Origin: Selaginella tamariscina
Lineage: Eukaryota > Streptophyta > Lycopodiopsida > Selaginellales > Selaginellaceae
Direction of reading: 5' to 3'
Length of the DNA: 64,000 nt
NCBI GenBank assembly: GCA_003024785.1
Contig: PUQB01000215.1
Coordinates: 327,501 to 391,500 of the forward strand
This document shows, piece after piece, positions 35,424 to 46,468 of this stretch. A program made the position numbers and the translations under genes. Every line of letters starts with the position of its first letter. The first letter of the stretch is position 1. The notes under the pieces were generated by a model. That model saw nothing but the letters and a program-made list of their open reading frames with translations, was not told where the DNA came from and did not search any database.

Positions 35424-36368
35424 TGTCAGAGTTTTTACCTGGTGCCACAAAGGTGGCTTGCTAGATGTCAACCCTAGAATCCCCTCTTTAGAAACCACAA
35501 AATATGGTAAAGTAAATGTATTAGGAACCCAACCTTAGGAGCTTAAACCTGAGTTGACCAAGTCCATGAACGAGGCTCACCTTGTGAATTAGGATACGCG
35601 GACTAGTTGAGCTATAGGTGTCGTTCTTAGCTTGGCGTGGTTGAGGCGGCTGGAGCAAGGCTTCAACCACTAGTTCTGCGGAATGTGAACTCGGGCAATG
35701 CCTTTAGCTTACGAGCAGGTTCTCGGACCAAGGAATTTGACTAACTCCTTGGAAGTGACGTACCCGGTCACAAAGGCAAGATCCTGCCAATGATAAGGAT
35801 AGTCTAACCCAAATGTGGGATGTACCTTGTTATGTGGAAGTTAAGGCGACACAACAGAGGGTGGCGCCTTAATGACACAAGCTTAGCTTGCACCAGTAGG
35901 AGGTTTGAACCCATGAAGCCTCACTACACATATTTACTTATTTATGTGATGGAGCCGCCCCCCCTGTTTTCCTAAGTAAGTAAGTGGGCTAGCACGAAAA
36001 TGCCAGCCCTTAATGAAATGAGATGCCTAACCCTGAACCTAACCCTAGGGGGGAAGTATTAGGGCATGGGGTTAGGGCAACCCTAGGGTTAGGTTAACCT
36101 AGGGGTGTCCCTAACCTCTTGACAAGTTGTATTTTAACGAAAAGCTTATTTTGGAATGTCAAAATTGGGGAAGAGTTTTCTAAATGGAAGTGCTAGCTTC
36201 ACTAGAGTTCTTGCAAATACTTAATGACACCCAGTCGAACCATCATTAAATATCCATGTGTACTATGCATGCATGTTTCTTTTACATCTAGGGTTCGTCA
36301 CACAACTCGATAGGTAAGAACAATTAAACCCCAAAGTAAAGGGTCGAGTCATAGTAGAAACTATGACA
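35424..36368 (-). repeat. 3' LTR of outer Ty3 element
   Basis: About 945 bp with TG...CA ends, next to a polypurine tract on its right. It contains telomere-like CCTAACCC repeats (about 36030-36110) and many indels relative to its partner at 46469-47398. Confidence 0.8.
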
Positions 36369-36383
36369 CACTCCCTGCCTTTA
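36369..36383 (-). other. Polypurine tract
   Basis: On the minus strand it reads TAAAGGCAGGGAGTG directly before the LTR start TGTCATAG. This is the usual primer for plus-strand synthesis, and it is shared with the remnant at 28680-28693. Confidence 0.75.
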
Positions 36384-36902
36384 AAAAATGTTAACGTCCT
36401 CGTTGACGTCCAACTCCAAGACTAGACGAGGTTAGACAAAATTAAACCAAAACTAAGCTAATCACTCTAGCAAAAATTTCACAAGTTTTATTACCCCCTT
36501 GCATAATGCAAAGCCAATACTTCAAAACCTGAGCGACAACTCAATGCCGAAGGTACCACCTGCGACAAGAAGTCATTTGAAAACCTTTTGTAGGTCTTCA
36601 AAGTCTGTCACCCGACACAGACAACAAACTAGTTAATTTTTTTAAATTAACTAGAATTTATATTAGGGCTTCTAATTAATGTTGTCTGTCGGCCCCTAGG
36701 TTACGAAGAAATAAAACTTTATTTCTTAATCAGCTTGAGACCTTGTCTCAACCTATTTACCAAGTCCATTGCATTTTGCAGATTCTTCAATGGTTTCCAT
36801 GTCGATTCACACGCCGAATAACCTTTTCATTTGACAAGATATTTGAACTTACGTTTTTTGCGGTCTATAAACTTCCTTTTACTCAATATGTATCTTCACT
36901 AA

Positions 36903-37137
36903 TTAGCTCAGGGGGCGAACGTAAGTTTTCATATCTGGCAGATGTTTTTCATCCTTGTGGAATGGCTCGAGCAAATTGACATGAACACATTGTGTATTGT
37001 TCCAACTCTTGAGGAAGATATAACCATAGGCCACCTTCCCTACTCGCTTTACCACCTTGTATGGACCTATGTAGTGCGATAAAAACTTTCTCGAAAGAGT
37101 CATTGGAACCTTCAAGTTTGGTACTTAACAATACCAT
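36903..37137 (-). pseudogene. Integrase C-terminal domain (outer Ty3)
   Basis: The minus-strand peptide contains KFLSHYIGPYKVVKRVGKVA followed by CVHVNLLEPFH, the conserved C-terminal module of Ty3 integrases. Two overlapping frames show a shift near 37100. It ends at about 36903. Confidence 0.7.
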
Positions 37138-37499
37138 ATATCAACACCTGATACTCTACATCCCTTCGATGCTTATTGTACTGCTGATGATACCTTTCAT
37201 GTGCTGCAACCATTGCTTGACGAGCAACTTTTCATGTCCAATACAATTGTCCAGTGAACTCCGCTATAGAGGGAACTTGATTGACATCATCTTTTGGTAA
37301 CACCATACTCTAAGAATACCACTTTTATTCCCAGTTAACACCTCCATTGGGCTACACCAATCATAGTATGTGTCGAGTTATTGTACATAACTCAATCGTA
37401 TCCAAGTGTTCAGCCAATTAAGTTGATCACCTTGAACATAGCAGATGAGATAGTCCTTGACTTGTTGATTCACTCTTGTGTTTGACCATTGTTTGGGGA

Positions 37500-38242
37500 T
37501 GGTAAGCTGTACTAAATTCAGCATCGTGCAAACTGCTTAAACAACATTCCCAAGACTTCCTTATAAATCAAGGATTCCGATCTGAGATATAGTTTTTGAT
37601 AATCTGCACTCTTACGACCTCGTGGAAAAACAACTTCGCTGCTTGTTTTGCATTTACTGTCTCCACAATTGAAACGAAATGAGCAACCTTTGAAAACCAA
37701 TTGGCCACCACCATGAGGGCATTGAAACCACAAGATTTTGACACTCCCATGATAAAGCCCAAAGTAACACTTTGAAATGGTTGCTATGGAATCAATATAT
37801 ATTGAAATTCCATCTTCGTTTTTGCAATCGACTTATGGACATGTGGCATGTCTTACATACTTGCAACATCGTCTATCATACCGGCAATAGAAATCCCTAT
37901 TTCAACAAAGCCAATGTCTTATGCTTCCACCATGTCCTGCCAAAGGAATGTCATGATGAGCCTCTCCCTCCATGTCCCTTCTGGAACAAAGAGTCTCCTT
38001 TTTTTATAATAAAAAATTCCATTGCGTATAGCAAAATGTGCCCATTTGAGTGCATCCATTTGACTTTCTATTCCTGCTGGAATATTACCATCTTTTTGTA
38101 ACTTATAAACTTGTTTCCTCTTTACTACTAGGTTTAGAGCCTCCTTAGCAAATTTGTCTTGAGGATACGCCATCACAAATTCATCCATAAAGTTGACACT
38201 ATGCTGACATAATACGAAGTTGACCCTTCTTACTAAGTGCAT
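37500..38242 (-). pseudogene. Integrase zinc-binding and core (outer Ty3)
   Basis: From 38242 downward the frame has the region before the HHCC finger (GIFYYKKRRLFVPEG, LIMTFLWQD). After a degraded stretch there is a core fragment with MGFIMGVSKSCGFNALMVVANWFSKVAHF, resembling the DRLSKxAHF part of the catalytic core. Frame shifts and stops separate the parts; the catalytic triad cannot be followed. Confidence 0.6.
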
Positions 38243-38245
38243 CTG

Positions 38246-38833
38246 TTACCACATAGTCTTTTCTAGCTTAATGTCTGATTTCAGGCTAAAATTGTGCCAA
38301 TTTCTGTTGCCATCTAGCATACTTTGGTGATAGTTTCGGATGTTTTCAAAATACCTTAAAGTTACACTATTTGTCCAAACCACAATGCCATGACTTGGAA
38401 GATAATGATGCCAATACTCCAAGGAAGCAACAATAGTATACATCTCCTTTTTGTGAGTAGGCCATTGAGTTTGTGCGGCATCTAATTTCTTCAAGAAAAA
38501 TGACATTGAATGTCTTTTTTGTTGCAATATACCACCAATTGCAAAGTCGAAAGCATCACACTCTACCTCAAATGGATCTTCAAAGATGGGCAATTGCAAA
38601 ACTGGCTTAGAAGAGATAGCTTCTTCAAGTTTGACAAATGCCCGTTGGCACTCTGGAATCCAATGCCATGGAATGTTTTTCGTGAGATCTGTCACTGGTG
38701 CCACTATCTCCAAGTAACCTTTTATGAATCTTCAGTAATACCTTGTCAAACCAAGAAATGATCTAACTTCATGCACGTCTTAGAAAGTCATCCACTCGGT
38801 AATAACTTGAATTTTCTTTAGATCCATGGCAAC
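38246..38833 (-). pseudogene. RT thumb / RNase H (outer Ty3, left of insertions)
   Basis: A frame of 155 codons contains WHWIPECQRAFVKLEEAI, then DPFEVECDAFDFAIGGILQQ (the RNase H first-Asp region), then THKKEMYTIVASLEYW. Upstream, towards 38833, EVRSFLGL belongs to the end of RT. The RT frame continues on the far side of the two insertions at 39012-39027 and 43659. Confidence 0.75.
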
Positions 38834-39006
38834 TGTCATAGTTCTAACCTGGTGAGTTGACTACCTGGGTAAAGATTGTGGAATATGTGGGATATGTGGG
38901 TAAAAAGACCCAAGCGGACCTGGGTCATCATGACCAGGGGCCCTCTCATAAACACCAATTGGCCCTTTGCCTAGTTGGCATAAGGGGAGAGGGAAAGGTT
39001 GTGACA
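38834..39006. repeat. 173 bp solo-LTR-like insertion with GCAAC duplication
   Basis: It starts TGTCATAG and ends GTTGTGACA, and is flanked on both sides by GCAAC (38829-38833 and 39007-39011). It lies in the outer element's RT. Deleting it with one GCAAC copy, together with the element at 39028-43653, gives an uninterrupted frame from the FLGH motif into the LKKIQVITEW region. It may be a solo LTR of a small-LTR family. It contains a near-palindrome CCTGGGTCATCATGACCAGG. Confidence 0.8.
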
Positions 39007-39027
39007 GCAACCTTCCCACCTGAAATC

Positions 39028-39343
39028 TGTCACGACCTTGTGCAAAGGGCGAAACCTTTAGAACAAGGGTGGAACCTTGAAAGGAGGAGATTGTATTCAA
39101 GAAAGAAATGAATACAAAATGAAACACAAGGCCGAAGATTGGTGTTGAATGATTCTAAGAAACCTGGAACTGGAACCCTATTTATATATCTGAGGTCCTG
39201 AGGATTGTATGGTCCACAATTGGTCTGGAATGTGTGATCCACAATTGGTCTGGAATGTGTGGTCCACACTGGTCTGGAACATGCGTATGAATATAAGCCT
39301 TGCTGTTGATGGTGCAATTCAGCATCCATGATCATACAGACCA
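39028..39343 (-). repeat. 3' LTR of nested element (5'-truncated)
   Basis: 316 bp, matching 43258-43570 with roughly a dozen differences, most of them transitions. It is fused directly to integrase sequence at 39344. Confidence 0.85.
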
Positions 39344-40142
39344 GCTTGCAGATGAGAAATGAAACACCGGAGATATTGTTCCAGAGTCTGAATCGTGCGC
39401 TCCGATTGTCCATCTGTTTAGGATGATGTGCAGTAGACAGCTTCCCGGTGATATGTAGCCGATTAGGAATCTCCGCCAGAATGCCGAAGTAAACTGGGGA
39501 CCTCGATCCGTGACAAGTTCATCAGGAAGACCATGAAGACGGAAACCTCCCGGTACACCAGATCAGCATCAGGACCCGAACATGTCTTGTTGCAGGGAAC
39601 AAAGTGTGCCATCTTAGAGAACCGATCAACAATGACTAGGACAGCATCAACCCTCTAGAAGGCGGTAAATCCGTGAGGAAATCCATGGTGATGGATGACC
39701 ATGGCCGCTGAGCAATAGGAAGAGGCTGTAGTAGTCCAACCGGTCGATGACGAGGAAGCTTTGTACGCTGGCACGTGTCACAAGATCGCACAAATCTCTC
39801 AACATACACGAAGCCGAGGCCACCAGAACACCCGTTGTACCAGCTCGATCGTCTTCGAATGCCAAAATGTCCTGCAGCTGTGTTGTCATGGCAGTGTTGG
39901 ACAGCTCGCAACCTCAGTTCTCCGTCCGGAACATAGATTTGGATGTGGTGGTACAGCAACCCATTATGAAGATGGAAAGCAGCATAATCTCGTAGTTGTG
40001 ACCCTGAAGACAATGGCTGAACTCGTCGAACATGTGCAAGGACATCACGAGCAAACTCGTCTTGAGGGAGATTTTCTCGGATTAGATCCAAAAACGAAGT
40101 GTCAACTGGAGCAGAAGAACGGGAAAGCGCGTTTACCAACAA
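39344..40142 (-). pseudogene. Integrase (nested element, truncated)
   Basis: From 40142 downward: an HHCC zinc module ([15 protein letters not shown], then [10 protein letters not shown]), then the core beginning [17 protein letters not shown] with the first catalytic Asp. Further shifted frames reach the STAHHP region near 39430. The protein stops at about 39344, where a deletion fuses it to the LTR, so the core C-terminus and the C-terminal domain are missing. A frame shift near 39860 interrupts the zinc-core linker. Confidence 0.7.
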
Positions 40143-40242
40143 CTGGTCGGAGCTCAGATGACTTGTTCTTGTTGATCAAATCGGATTTCACCTGGTACTG
40201 GAGCTAGGTAACTGCGACGAGATAAGGCATCTGCTTTGCCAT

Positions 40243-40800
40243 TTAGACGACCGGGACGATGAATAATCTCGTATCGGAACCGGGACAAAGACTGTGCCCA
40301 TCGCGCCTGACGTCGATTGAGAACTCTGTTGCCCAGTACTGGAGGTTCTTGTGATCACAATACACCTTAACCACATGCGGGGAACCTTCAAGGAATCTGC
40401 CACTCCTCAAAGGCATCGACGATCGCCACAGCTCCTTGTTGTAGACATCGTAGTTGATCTCAGGTGCAGTGAACTTGCGGGAATGGAAAGCAATGGGATG
40501 GAGAAGATGATCTGGACCTTCCTGGGACAACACTCCACCAATGGCGAAGTCAGAGGCATCAGCTTCCACGAAATATGGCTTCGCAGGGTCAGGATGGATA
40601 AGAACAGGTGCCGAGGTGAACGCCTTCTTTAGGAACTCGAACGCCTCCTCAGCCTCAGAGGACCAGACAAATGGAACATCCTTGCCAGTCAACTTCGTCA
40701 ATGGCAATGCAATCTTGGAGAAATCCCGAACGAAACGTCGATAGAAGTTCGCAAACCCGAGGAAACATCGAACATCACGAACATTTGATGGTCTCTCCAC
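40243..40800 (-). pseudogene. RNase H (nested element)
   Basis: The frame includes [19 protein letters not shown] (end of RT), then [20 protein letters not shown] (first RNase H Asp), [20 protein letters not shown] (catalytic Glu region) and [12 protein letters not shown] shift near 40370 breaks it before the last motif. Confidence 0.75.
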
Positions 40801-41515
40801 TCCAATACAGTCCGGACTTTTGCAGGATCCATGTGAACACCTTCAGCTGAAATGATGTACCCCAGGAACTCGACAGACTGCTGACTGAAAGAGCACTTCT
40901 CCAACTTGGCAAACAAGTGGTGCTTCCGGAGCCTCTCCAAGACTAACCGTACATGCCGTTCGTGTTCTTCTCGAGTCTTGGAAAATATCAGGATGTCGTC
41001 TAGGTACATGATGACAAACAAATCCAAGAAGTCCCGGAAAATATCGTTAGCCATGTGCTGGAACACAGCAGGTGCATTTGTCAGGCCGAACGGCATTACT
41101 ACGTACTCGAAATGTCCGTAGCGTGTACGGAAAGCTGTTTTCCACTCGTCCCCTTCTCGAATTCGGATGAGATTGTACGCTCCTCTTAAATCGATCTTTG
41201 TGAAGTACCGGCACCAGAAAGACGTTCGAGCATGTCGGAGACGAGCGGGAGAGGATACTTGTTTGGAATGGTGACCTTATTCAGATCTCGGTAGTCCACC
41301 ACGAGCCGGAGACTTCCATCCTTCTTGGAAACAAAGAATACTGGAGCACCAGCCGGTGATCGCGAATGACGGATAAATCCGGTGACAAGATTCTCCTCAA
41401 TGTATTTCCTCAATGTCTCCAACTCTGTTGGTGAGAGACCGTAAATGGGACCGGAGGACGGCTGCTTACCCTCAACGAGATCGATAGGACAGTCGTACTC
41501 ACGGTGCGGTGGCAA
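40698..41515 (-). pseudogene. Reverse transcriptase (nested element)
   Basis: Two frames joined by shifts near 41200-41100 cover the fingers and palm: [16 protein letters not shown], the [15 protein letters not shown] block, then the active site [13 protein letters not shown] with both aspartates present, then the FAKLEKCSF block and [10 protein letters not shown]. The catalytic motif is intact, unlike in the older relative at 51.1 kb. Confidence 0.8.
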
Positions 41516-43107
41516 GGCAGAAGCTTTCTTTTTGTCGAAGACGTCTGCGAAATCGGCATACTGCTTTGGTAAGGCAGGAGGAACAAAACATCCTTAGCAG
41601 AGCAGGGATAGACTTTGATCGCGAACACGGATGCTGGGTCATGTCGGCTATCTTTCTTGAACTGCTTCAAGGTGATATGCGAGACTCGAAGTGGAGGAGG
41701 AACTGGAACAGGATCGGAATCAAAGAGTGTGGCTGGAGTTGAAACAGCTGGGAAACTGTTCATGAAACGTTCTCTCCAACCAGGATCCACCAACTCGATC
41801 CACGGCAAACCAAGGATAATCGTAGAGTCTGGAATAGAAACAACACTGAAGGAGATGTTGCACACAGCACCGCAAGCAACGACCTCAACGAACTCCGTGT
41901 CATTTATTACCGCTCCAGATTTGATATCTCGTCCATCAACGACCCGTACAGAACCAGGAGTCTTCAAAGGATGTAGACGGATCCCGTGCTGACAGCAAAA
42001 TTCTTGTCGATGAAATTTGTTCGCTCCGCTATCCACCAAAGCTTTACCAGAGAACTCCACCTCTGGTGTCTTCAGCTGCACCGGAACATGGAACGGCTTG
42101 CACACCTTCGTGGATGGAATGGATCCAAGATGAGGAAGGGAAGATGTTATGAGTGAAGAGCCTTGAGGAACATGAGTTGTTCCACGGCAATCCAGCCGGA
42201 CGGCTCCTATTCGGGCTGGATCTTCTCGTTTCCCCAGCACAGCAAGGGCCACTTCACGAGCTTGTTTTGGACGTCGATGACAATTCTCCAACTTGTGGTA
42301 CGGGTCCCCACAGTACAAACAAAGCTTGTACTGAATCCGCTTCTGACGTTCGGTTGGCAAAAGCTTGCCTCGGCGTGATCGCCCTAATTCCATCGGGGAT
42401 GGTTCTACTGAGGAAGATGATGAATCAGCAGATGAGGGAACAGGGACTGCAGAAATGGAAGAAGACGGCACCAAGAAGAAAGAAGGATGCCGACGTTCTT
42501 GTTTCCGCTCGATCAACCGGTTGTCACAACGAATTGCCAACTCGATCATGCTGGTGAGGGTTTCCGGAACCGCAAAATTCAGCAACATGTCTTTGACCTC
42601 GTCCTGCAACCCCGACCGGAAAACCTCCTTGAGAGCACGATCTCCCCATGTGACATCACAAGCAAGAAGTTGAAACTTCGATGCGTACTCTGCTACCGAC
42701 ATACCCCCTTGGTGAAGCTGACGGAGTTTGGTGATGGCAGCACTCTCACGATCCACGTCACTGAACATCGCCGTGAACCGTTCCACAAACTCGTCAAAAT
42801 TCCCAAGGATCGGATCATTGTTCTCCAGCAAGGCTGAGAACCATGAAAGAGCAGAACCAGAAAGCAGCGACCCGATCAATCCAACCTTAATGGGTTCTGT
42901 GCTGTAGCGCCTCGGCTGCATCACGATCGCAGACGAACTTGATTGAGAAAACCTCGGAACTTCGATCGGGTACCATCGAACTTTTCGGGCATGCTGATCT
43001 TGGCTTGGAGAATTCGCACGCTGTCGGAGCTGATCATTCTCCAGGTGTAGTTGTTCGAGCTGCTGCTGGAGGGCAGCAACTTGCTCATGAAGAGCATGCT
43101 CGGACAT
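41410..43107 (-). CDS. Gag-protease polyprotein (nested element)
   Basis: The start chosen is ATG 43107, about 150 bp inside the LTR boundary; about 565 codons are open. Order: an N-terminal coiled coil ([19 protein letters not shown]), a retrotransposon gag domain ([12 protein letters not shown], then FVERFTAMF), a basic region, a CCHC knuckle [14 protein letters not shown] (about 42310-42270), and an aspartic protease with [10 protein letters not shown] near 42045 and the IILGLPW flap region. The frame drifts out of phase after about 41590, before RT. Gag forms the particle and protease would cleave the polyprotein. Confidence 0.75.
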   Translation of the reverse strand: MSEHALHEQVAALQQQLEQLHLENDQLRQRANSPSQDQHARKVRWYPIEVPRFSQSSSSAIVMQPRRYSTEPIKVGLIGSLLSGSALSWFSALLENNDPILGNFDEFVERFTAMFSDVDRESAAITKLRQLHQGGMSVAEYASKFQLLACDVTWGDRALKEVFRSGLQDEVKDMLLNFAVPETLTSMIELAIRCDNRLIERKQERRHPSFFLVPSSSISAVPVPSSADSSSSSVEPSPMELGRSRRGKLLPTERQKRIQYKLCLYCGDPYHKLENCHRRPKQAREVALAVLGKREDPARIGAVRLDCRGTTHVPQGSSLITSSLPHLGSIPSTKVCKPFHVPVQLKTPEVEFSGKALVDSGANKFHRQEFCCQHGIRLHPLKTPGSVRVVDGRDIKSGAVINDTEFVEVVACGAVCNISFSVVSIPDSTIILGLPWIELVDPGWRERFMNSFPAVSTPATLFDSDPVPVPPPLRVSHITLKQFKKDSRHDPASVFAIKVYPCSAKDVLFLLPYQSSMPISQTSSTKRKLLPCHRTVSTTVLSISLRVSSRPPVPFTVSHQQSWRH

Positions 43108-43257
43108 GATGAGTCGAAGAAGAAAAATCAAAAAGAAAAAGAAAGAGAAAATCAGAAAAGAAAAAAATCGAAAAGAAAATTGAAAAGAGAGAAAGAAAAA
43201 AATGGGATCGATGACAAGCGGAAACAGAAGCTTGTCACTACCTAGAATCATTCAAAC

Positions 43258-43653
43258 TGTCACGACCTTGTGCAAAGGGCGAAACCTTTAGAACAAGGGT
43301 GGAACCTTGAAAGGAGGAGATTGTATTCAAGAAAGAAATGAATACAAAATGAAACACAAGGCCGAAGACTGGTGTTGAATGATTCTGAGAAACCTGGAAC
43401 TGGAACCCTGTTTATATATCTGAGGTCCTGAGGATTGTATGGTCCACAACTGGTCTGGAATGTGTGATCCACAACTGGTCTGGAATGTGTGGTACACTGG
43501 TCTGGAACATGTGTATGAATATACGCCTTGCTGTTGATGGTGTATTCAGCATCCAGGATCATACGGACCAGTTGGTTAACACATGTGTGTGTTAGCTAAA
43601 AGGTCTCGGGTTCAAGTCCTGTGAAAGGCAAAAAGTGACCCATGATCTTTACA
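43258..43653 (-). repeat. 5' LTR of nested element
   Basis: 396 bp with TG...CA ends, followed on the right by the AAATC duplication. The U3 start (TGTAAAGATCATG) is complete here and is the same as the 5' end of the element at 48.5-55.1 kb. Confidence 0.85.
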
Positions 43654-43658
43654 AAATC

Positions 43659-44460
43659 GAGTGTCCCAAGAAATTTATTTTGGTTTGACCAAATTGCACA
43701 CTTGCTTTCTTTAGCATACAACTCGTTTTCTCTCAACCTCTAAAACACTCTTTCTAAGTGTTTCATATGTTTCTCAATTGTCGAAATGAAAACCAGAATG
43801 TCATTAATATACACCACCACGAACTCGTTTAGATAGTCTCTAAACACGTCATTCATCATTGTGCAAAAAGTTGCTAGAGCATTGCACAACACGAATGACA
43901 AGACTAGAAACTCAAATGATCCATAACGTATTTGAAAAGCAGTTTCTTGATGTCATTATCCGCTACCTGAATTTGATGGTATTTGGATTTCAAGTCTATT
44001 CTTGAAAATATTTTGCTTTCGATAACCTATCAAATAAGTCGTCCACTCATGGAAGCATATACTTATTTTTTATAGTTATTATGTTTAGTGCTTGATAGTC
44101 CACACACATTCGCATCGTGCCATTCTTTTTCATTACAAACAAGATCGATGCACCATACAACGATCAACTAGGTCAAATGTGTCCTCGACCAATCAATTTT
44201 GTCAACTATCTCTTCAATTCAATTAACTCTTGAAGATTCAACCAATATGGGGCTCTTGCTAATGGACACGACCCTAGCAAAATCTTTATGTTGTGGTCCA
44301 CACTTCGACGTGGAGGTAACTCAGGTGGCAAGTCTTCTGGTAACATGTCCTTAAACATGTTCAAGACTTCCAAAATAGGTTTAGGAACAGATTCTTGACC
44401 ATCTTTATTTTGACTTCACTAGTATCCAAAACCATTACAAGAAATACACATTCCCGATGT
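43659..44460 (-). pseudogene. Reverse transcriptase N-terminal part (outer Ty3)
   Basis: The minus-strand frames are heavily broken but show [19 protein letters not shown] near 44100 (RT fingers) and, near 43670, the INFLGHS motif that continues into 39012-39027 once the insertions are removed. Stops and shifts lie between these, so no long frame remains. Confidence 0.65.
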
Positions 44461-46294
44461 TAACTGCCTTACACAATTGAGTTAAGGTAAGGAACATAGG
44501 ATTTCAATCCTTATCAGTTAGTGTCTCTATCCTAAGTGTTGTTTTTCTAGTGTCCTCTTTGTCTGCTACAAGCATGATTGATTATCTCTAGAACCCCTCA
44601 TTTGATTACATGTTTATGAAACCATTCAATACCCAGAACAAAGTCAAACCCTGTCATATTCAAGAAACTAAGTCTAGCTTAGCCTTCCAACCTTTGATTT
44701 GGACAACAACTGCCCTTGCTATATTATTAGTATTTTGAGAACCTTTGCCAAAATTGATCTTTATTTCACACATCTTTATTACATCCAAATTCAATCGCAA
44801 GCTAGAATAGTTGATATGAAGTTGTATGTTGCTTCAATATCGATCATCATTCGAATTCGGTCCCCTCGTATCTTTCATGTCAAATATAGCAAAGGGTTAG
44901 TTTATCTTAAATAGCGAATAAGGCAGGTTGTGTCTGGCACAACATTACCTCTTCTAACTCATCTTCTGGATCTTTAAGCGTTTCTAGTTCATCAACTTCT
45001 TCTTTTACCATTGTCTTGAAATGACCCGATAGTTGTGAGGGTGCCCGACATTGTTTAGTAAAATGATCAGGCTTGTTACAATTATAACATGTCGGAACCC
45101 CGCCTACGAATTACGAAGGAGCAGACTTTGGAGCCAAGCACTTGGCCTACTGAGGTGGTGGTAACGCTAACGGTATTCGAGATCTAATGGGTCTTGATGT
45201 ATCTGAAAACTTGAAACTGCTGATAAAGGGACTTGCACTTCGAATTGATGATGATTGATTGGTTGCCTATCAAACCTTCTGAACCTAGACTTTGGAGGAA
45301 AACTCCTCAGTTTAGGTTTTTCTTCATCCTTCTTATTGTACAAGTCTTCCAATGACATGCCATAAACAACCTTTTGAGTTGCCTCCTGATGTTCTCGATA
45401 GCTTGTTGGCTTGTACCTTAGGATCTCCTTTTATGTTTTCTCATTCAAGCTGGCCATGAAACAACTTCGAGCTTCATCATCGCTCATGTTTGGGACCAAA
45501 CGCCGTACACTTTCAAACCAATAAACATGGTCCACCGAGCTTCCCTGAACTTACAAGAAGTCAAATCAGCACGCAATCGCAACCCAAGGTCATCCAGCAT
45601 ATACTGTTTTTTGATCTCCCTTTTCATGTGTTTCCAGTTGTTTCGATATTCAGGTTTACCTTCAACTATCCGCCACCAAGTCTTAGCTTCTCCTTTCAAA
45701 AACTGCTTAGCACATGCAACCCTTTCCGTCTTTCTCGCAGAACCAGCATCAAAATAACTTTCTATATCATATAACTAGTTGTCCAGAATTTTATAGTCTT
45801 TTGAACCTAAAAATTTTGAAGGCTTGAATTTATTAGGACTGCTACCACCTTCATCTGCCGAAGAATACGATTCAAAGGAACTTGGCTCTGGATCATGCTT
45901 CTTTTCTTTCTTCGTGTGTCTGGTTGTGGAACATTTAGTAATGTGGTAATCGCTGGAATTCGATCAGCAACATTACCAATTCGATCATTCAACCCTAAAA
46001 TATCCCCTTGAAGTTCATTTAGGGCATCCATCACTAACCAAGCCACTGCCTAACTCTAGGGGGTCGACCTGGATCAGCTTCATCCATCTCCTCATTTTGA
46101 GCCTTTATGAGAGCCCTCTCTATCTTAGGCTTTGGTTGCTTTTTTTTGCTCATCTTATTGAACCCTAGTTTTAACATTTGGAGAATATGCTTGGAAATTT
46201 CCCAATATGAAGTTGGAAACACCTTGCATAGGTTGTACACTGTTTGAAACAACATAAGACTTTCTGACATACCTAGAATCTCACGCCGACTCAT
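44461..46294 (-). pseudogene. Gag and zinc-knuckle region (outer Ty3)
   Basis: The gag start is MSRREILGM at 46294. Downstream, broken frames give KMSKKKQPKPKIERALIK, a middle part (LQGDILGLNDRIGN) and the gag core (GEAKTWWRIVEGKPEYRNNW) near 45690. A proline/basic stretch (KPKLRSFPPKSRFRR) follows near 45290, and a CCHC-type knuckle (CYNC-x-KPDHF) near 45090. Protease should follow at 44500-44900 but cannot be read. Short frames alternate, so several indels have accumulated. Confidence 0.65.
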
Positions 46295-46450
46295 TGAGCA
46301 AGTTTCTCTGAAGATTGATAACTCATAGAATCAAACTCTCTACACAGAATACAAACATGTCAGCCAAAAGCGATAAAGTATATCAAGAATTTAAAATTAT
46401 TTAAACACTAAAACACCCTATAACTTAATGTAGTTCTACTGACCGTAGAG

Positions 46451-46466
46451 AGCTTGCTCCATACCA
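46451..46466 (-). other. Primer-binding site (outer Ty3)
   Basis: On the minus strand, directly after the LTR end CTCTGACA, the sequence is ATTGGTATGGAGCAAGC. It partly matches the TGGTATCAGAGC complement of initiator methionine tRNA used by many plant Ty3 elements. Confidence 0.55.
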
Positions 46467-46468
46467 AT

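Larger units (their letters stand above)
39028..43653 (-). mobile_element. Nested Ty3-type element (Tcn1/sushi-like)
   Basis: It is flanked by a perfect AAATC duplication (39023-39027 and 43654-43658). The 5' LTR is 43258-43653 (minus strand TGTAAAGATC...GTGACA). The 3' LTR (39028-39343) lacks its first about 80 bp because a deletion joins the integrase coding region directly to U3, which also removed the polypurine tract. The coding region is GC-richer than its surroundings and relatively well preserved, with gag-protease in one long frame, then RT, RNase H and integrase separated by single shifts. RT wording ([24 protein letters not shown]) is like that of fungal/animal-style chromoviruses, which among plants I associate with non-seed lineages. 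Confidence 0.85.

Noticed and set aside
41509..42837. Plus-strand frames opposite the nested element's gag
   Set aside because: They are shadows of the gag-protease frame, which has clear family motifs on the minus strand.
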